A DNA stretch of 7,164 nucleotides from JBOGWY01 sp050694015 (lineage in GTDB: Bacteria; Actinomycetota; CADDZG01; WHSQ01): contig JBOGWY010000220.1 in assembly GCA_050694015.1 (NCBI GenBank), forward strand, positions 1 to 7,164. Reading direction: 5' to 3'. Numbering within the stretch: the first letter of the stretch is position 1; each line of letters opens with the position of its first letter. Under the pieces are notes generated by a model. That model searched no databases and was not told the DNA's origin. It saw nothing but the letters and a program-made list of their open reading frames with translations. Of the stretch, positions 5,296 to 7,164 are shown in pieces. A program made the position numbers and the translations under genes.

Positions 5296-6380
5296 GGATC
5301 GCGCTCGTCTGTCCCTACGCGTGGGACCGATTCGGAGGGGTGCAATCGCACGTCAGGTCGTTGGCCGCGGTGCTCCGACGTCGCGAGCACGAGGTTCTCG
5401 TCATCGCGCCAACGGCCGCGCGCCCGGAACCCGCCGACGGCGTGGCGTTCGCGGGTCGGACCGTGGACATCCCTGCGAACGGCTCGATAGCGCCGTTGTC
5501 GTTCGGCCCTGTGGCGACCGCCGCGGTTCGCCGGGCATTGCGCGATTTCGAGCCCGAGGTCCTGCATCTTCACGAGCCGCTGATACCAAGCCTCTCGTTG
5601 CTCGCGCTCTGGAACGCGCCCTGTCCAGCGGTAGGAACCTTCCACGCCGCGGCGGAGGAAAGTTCGGGTTATCGCGTGGCCCGGGCGGTGCTCGATAGAG
5701 CGGCGAACCGCCTCGCCATCCGCACCGCGGTGTCGGGGGCCGCCAAGGCGCTCGCGTCGATGTACTTCCCAGGTGACTACGTGATCACGCCGAACGGGAT
5801 CGACTTCGAGCGTTTCGCGTCGGCGGTGCCGCGCGTGATCGGTTACCCGGGACGCCCGAAGGTGCTCTTCTTGTCGCGGCTCGAGAGGCGCAAAGGGATC
5901 GACGTGCTCTTACAGGCGATGTCCACGCTGTCAGACGTCGGATGCGAGCTGGTCGTCGCGGGCGACGGACCGCAGCGCGGCAGCGCCCAGGTGCGGGCTC
6001 CGCAACTAGGGGTCGACGCGCATTTCCTGGGCCGGGTCGACGACGACGACGTCGCTTCGCTCTTCAAGACCGCGACCGTGTACTGCGCGCCGGGCGTGGG
6101 GGGAGAGTCCTTCGGCATCGTGCTGGTTGAGGCGATGTCGGCCGGAGCGCCGATCGTGTGCTCGGATCTCCCCGGCTTCCGCGAGGTCGCGGCGGGAGCA
6201 GCAGAGCTCGTGCCGCCGGGAGACCCGGATGCACTCGCGGCCGCGCTCCGTCGGGTCCTCACCGATCCGGCGAAGCAGGCCGAGATGCGCGAGAAGAGCC
6301 TGCACCGAGCACACTTCTTCGACTGGGCCCGCCTGGTGCGCGACGTGGAACATCTGTACGAACACGCGACGCGGGCATGA
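5292..6380 (+). CDS. pimA: PimA-like phosphatidyl-myo-inositol mannosyltransferase (GT4)
   Basis: A 362-residue GT-B glycosyltransferase of family GT4. The N-terminal domain has FGGVQSHV (14-21), a hallmark of PimA, and GTFH with H118; the C-terminal donor domain has SRLERRKG (195-202) with R196 and K201, and GESFGIVLVEAMSAG (271-285) with the E-x7-E pair E272 and E280. The equivalent M. smegmatis PimA residues (Gly16, His118, Arg196, Lys202, Glu274, from memory) fall at the same or almost the same positions. Reaction: transfer of mannose from GDP-mannose to the 2-position of phosphatidylinositol, the committed step of PIM synthesis, on the cytoplasmic face of the membrane. GTG 5292 overlaps the preceding TGA and has GGAG 7 nt upstream. 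Its stop overlaps the ABC ATPase start. Other GT4 mannosyltransferases are possible, but the residues and gene order favour PimA. Confidence 0.92.
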   Translation: MRIALVCPYAWDRFGGVQSHVRSLAAVLRRREHEVLVIAPTAARPEPADGVAFAGRTVDIPANGSIAPLSFGPVATAAVRRALRDFEPEVLHLHEPLIPSLSLLALWNAPCPAVGTFHAAAEESSGYRVARAVLDRAANRLAIRTAVSGAAKALASMYFPGDYVITPNGIDFERFASAVPRVIGYPGRPKVLFLSRLERRKGIDVLLQAMSTLSDVGCELVVAGDGPQRGSAQVRAPQLGVDAHFLGRVDDDDVASLFKTATVYCAPGVGGESFGIVLVEAMSAGAPIVCSDLPGFREVAAGAAELVPPGDPDALAAALRRVLTDPAKQAEMREKSLHRAHFFDWARLVRDVEHLYEHATRA

Positions 6381-7057
6381 ACGACAACGCCACGATCGAA
6401 GCGACCGCGATAGTCAAGACCTATCGCCAGGGCGAAGATGAGATACATGCGTTGCGCGGAGTCGATCTCTCGGTCGCCGGAGGCGAGTTCCTGGCGATAA
6501 CCGGGGCGTCGGGGTCGGGCAAGTCCACGCTCCTCCACATCCTCGGGGGCCTCGACCGACCCGATGCCGGTGAGGTGTGGATCGAAGGAACGACGGTGTC
6601 ATCGCTGTCCGAGGAGGAGCTCGCCGTGGTACGACGACGGCGCCTCGGTTTCGTGCTGCAGTTCTTCAACCTTCTGCCGACGCTGACGGCCGCCGAGAAC
6701 GCCGCGTTCCCGCTCCTGCTCGACGGCGCCCCCGACGCGCTCGCTCGCGCGCGCGAAACGCTTGCGACGGTAGGGCTCGAAGGCCGCGCCACGCACCGGC
6801 CCGCGCAGCTGTCGGGAGGGGAGCAGCAGCGCGTCGCGCTCGCCCGCGCCCTCGTGACGCGTCCCGCAGTCGTCCTCGCGGACGAGCCCACCGGCAACCT
6901 CGACTCGGCGACCGGGGCGGAGATCCTGAAACTGCTCAGGACGACCGCCGATGACGGCCAAACGATCGTGATGGTCACGCACGACCACAAGACCGCGGAG
7001 TACGCCGATCGGATCGTGGGACTCGCCGACGGCTTGCTCGCAGTTCCGGACCGATGA
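6377..7057 (+). CDS. ABC transporter ATP-binding protein, MacB/LolD type
   Basis: A 226-residue ATPase with all core motifs: Walker A GASGSGKST (43-51), Q-loop Gln95 in GFVLQFFNLLPTLTAAEN, signature LSGGEQQRV (145-153), Walker B VVLADEP (165-171) with E170, D-loop NLD, and the switch His202 in VTHD. The FNLLPTLTAAEN and ADEPTGNLDS segments are characteristic of the MacB/LolD/FtsE group, which works with FtsX-like permeases that extrude lipoproteins, peptides or other amphiphiles by mechanotransmission instead of classical transport. The chosen start is ATG 6377, which overlaps the pimA stop as ATGA; the open frame extends further upstream inside pimA but without family similarity. The following permease gene overlaps its stop as ATGA. 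Coupling to pimA suggests coexpression with PIM synthesis, though the substrate is unknown. Confidence 0.92.
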   Translation: MNDNATIEATAIVKTYRQGEDEIHALRGVDLSVAGGEFLAITGASGSGKSTLLHILGGLDRPDAGEVWIEGTTVSSLSEEELAVVRRRRLGFVLQFFNLLPTLTAAENAAFPLLLDGAPDALARARETLATVGLEGRATHRPAQLSGGEQQRVALARALVTRPAVVLADEPTGNLDSATGAEILKLLRTTADDGQTIVMVTHDHKTAEYADRIVGLADGLLAVPDR

Positions 7058-7164
7058 CCGCACTCGGCGAGGTCTACCGGCGCGTCAACCTTCGTCATCT
7101 ACGCCGCCACCGGATGCGGACGGTGCTCACCATCGCGGGGATCGCGGCGGGCGTCGCGTTGACG
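7054..7164 (+). CDS. FtsX-like ABC permease, N-terminal fragment cut by the window edge
   Basis: Only the first 37 codons are present. The visible residues show a basic cytoplasmic segment (RRVNLRHLRRHRMR) followed by the start of a first transmembrane helix (TVLTIAGIAAGVALT). This is the usual N-terminus of MacB/LolC/FtsX-type permeases, in which this helix precedes a large extracytoplasmic domain. ATG 7054 overlaps the stop of the ATPase gene as ATGA, and the pairing with a MacB/LolD-type ATPase supports the call. The substrate cannot be judged from this fragment. Confidence 0.82.
   Translation, partial: MTALGEVYRRVNLRHLRRHRMRTVLTIAGIAAGVALT

Noticed and set aside
6158..6376. Upstream extension of the ABC ATPase into pimA
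   Set aside because: The extra 73 codons are Arg/Gly-rich shadow sequence; ATG 6377 gives the normal family length and an ATGA overlap.

Overview
The window is GC-rich and looks like a chromosomal segment of an actinobacterium (Actinomycetota). The main reason is a run of pgsA-type phosphatidylinositol phosphate synthase, a PatA-like acyltransferase and a PimA-like mannosyltransferase, which is the core of phosphatidylinositol mannoside (PIM) synthesis, together with the HIT-family gene that normally sits next to pgsA in this phylum (compare Rv2613c-Rv2610c of Mycobacterium tuberculosis, from memory). GTG starts, 4-nt ATGA/GTGA overlaps and strongly GC-biased third codon positions fit. I cannot name the genus.

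Layout. Positions 16-501 (+): HIT-family nucleotide phosphorylase/hydrolase. Positions 549-851 (+): small cysteine-free helical protein. Positions 848-1432 (+): AhpD/carboxymuconolactone-decarboxylase-like protein whose reading frame is interrupted by a single TGA at 1091-1093. This TGA lies exactly where the family has the second cysteine of its CxxC redox site, the frame stays open and GC3-biased for 112 more codons, and a hairpin with a GGUC loop sits just downstream. I read this as a selenocysteine codon with a SECIS-like element, and the gene as a selenoprotein with a CxxU active site. Positions 1434-1480: large hairpin between convergent genes. Positions 1489-3564 (-): EF-G2-type translational GTPase. 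Positions 3565-3776: divergent intergenic region with two strong palindromes and candidate promoters. Positions 3777-7164 (+): tightly packed operon of pgsA, acyltransferase, pimA, ABC ATPase and the beginning of an FtsX-like permease that runs off the window; every junction in this operon overlaps.

How the genes fit together. PgsA makes phosphatidylinositol phosphate (later dephosphorylated to PI), PimA adds the first mannose, and the acyltransferase acylates that mannose. The co-translated ABC system of MacB/LolCDE type may move a lipid or lipoprotein product, but its substrate cannot be read from sequence. The 549-1432 gene pair is probably a thiol/selenol peroxidase-type unit, translationally coupled. 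The inverted EF-G2 gene separates the HIT gene from the PIM operon it usually accompanies.

The most noteworthy item is the predicted AhpD-like selenoprotein. It depends on the genome encoding SelA, SelB, SelC and SelD, none of which is in the window.
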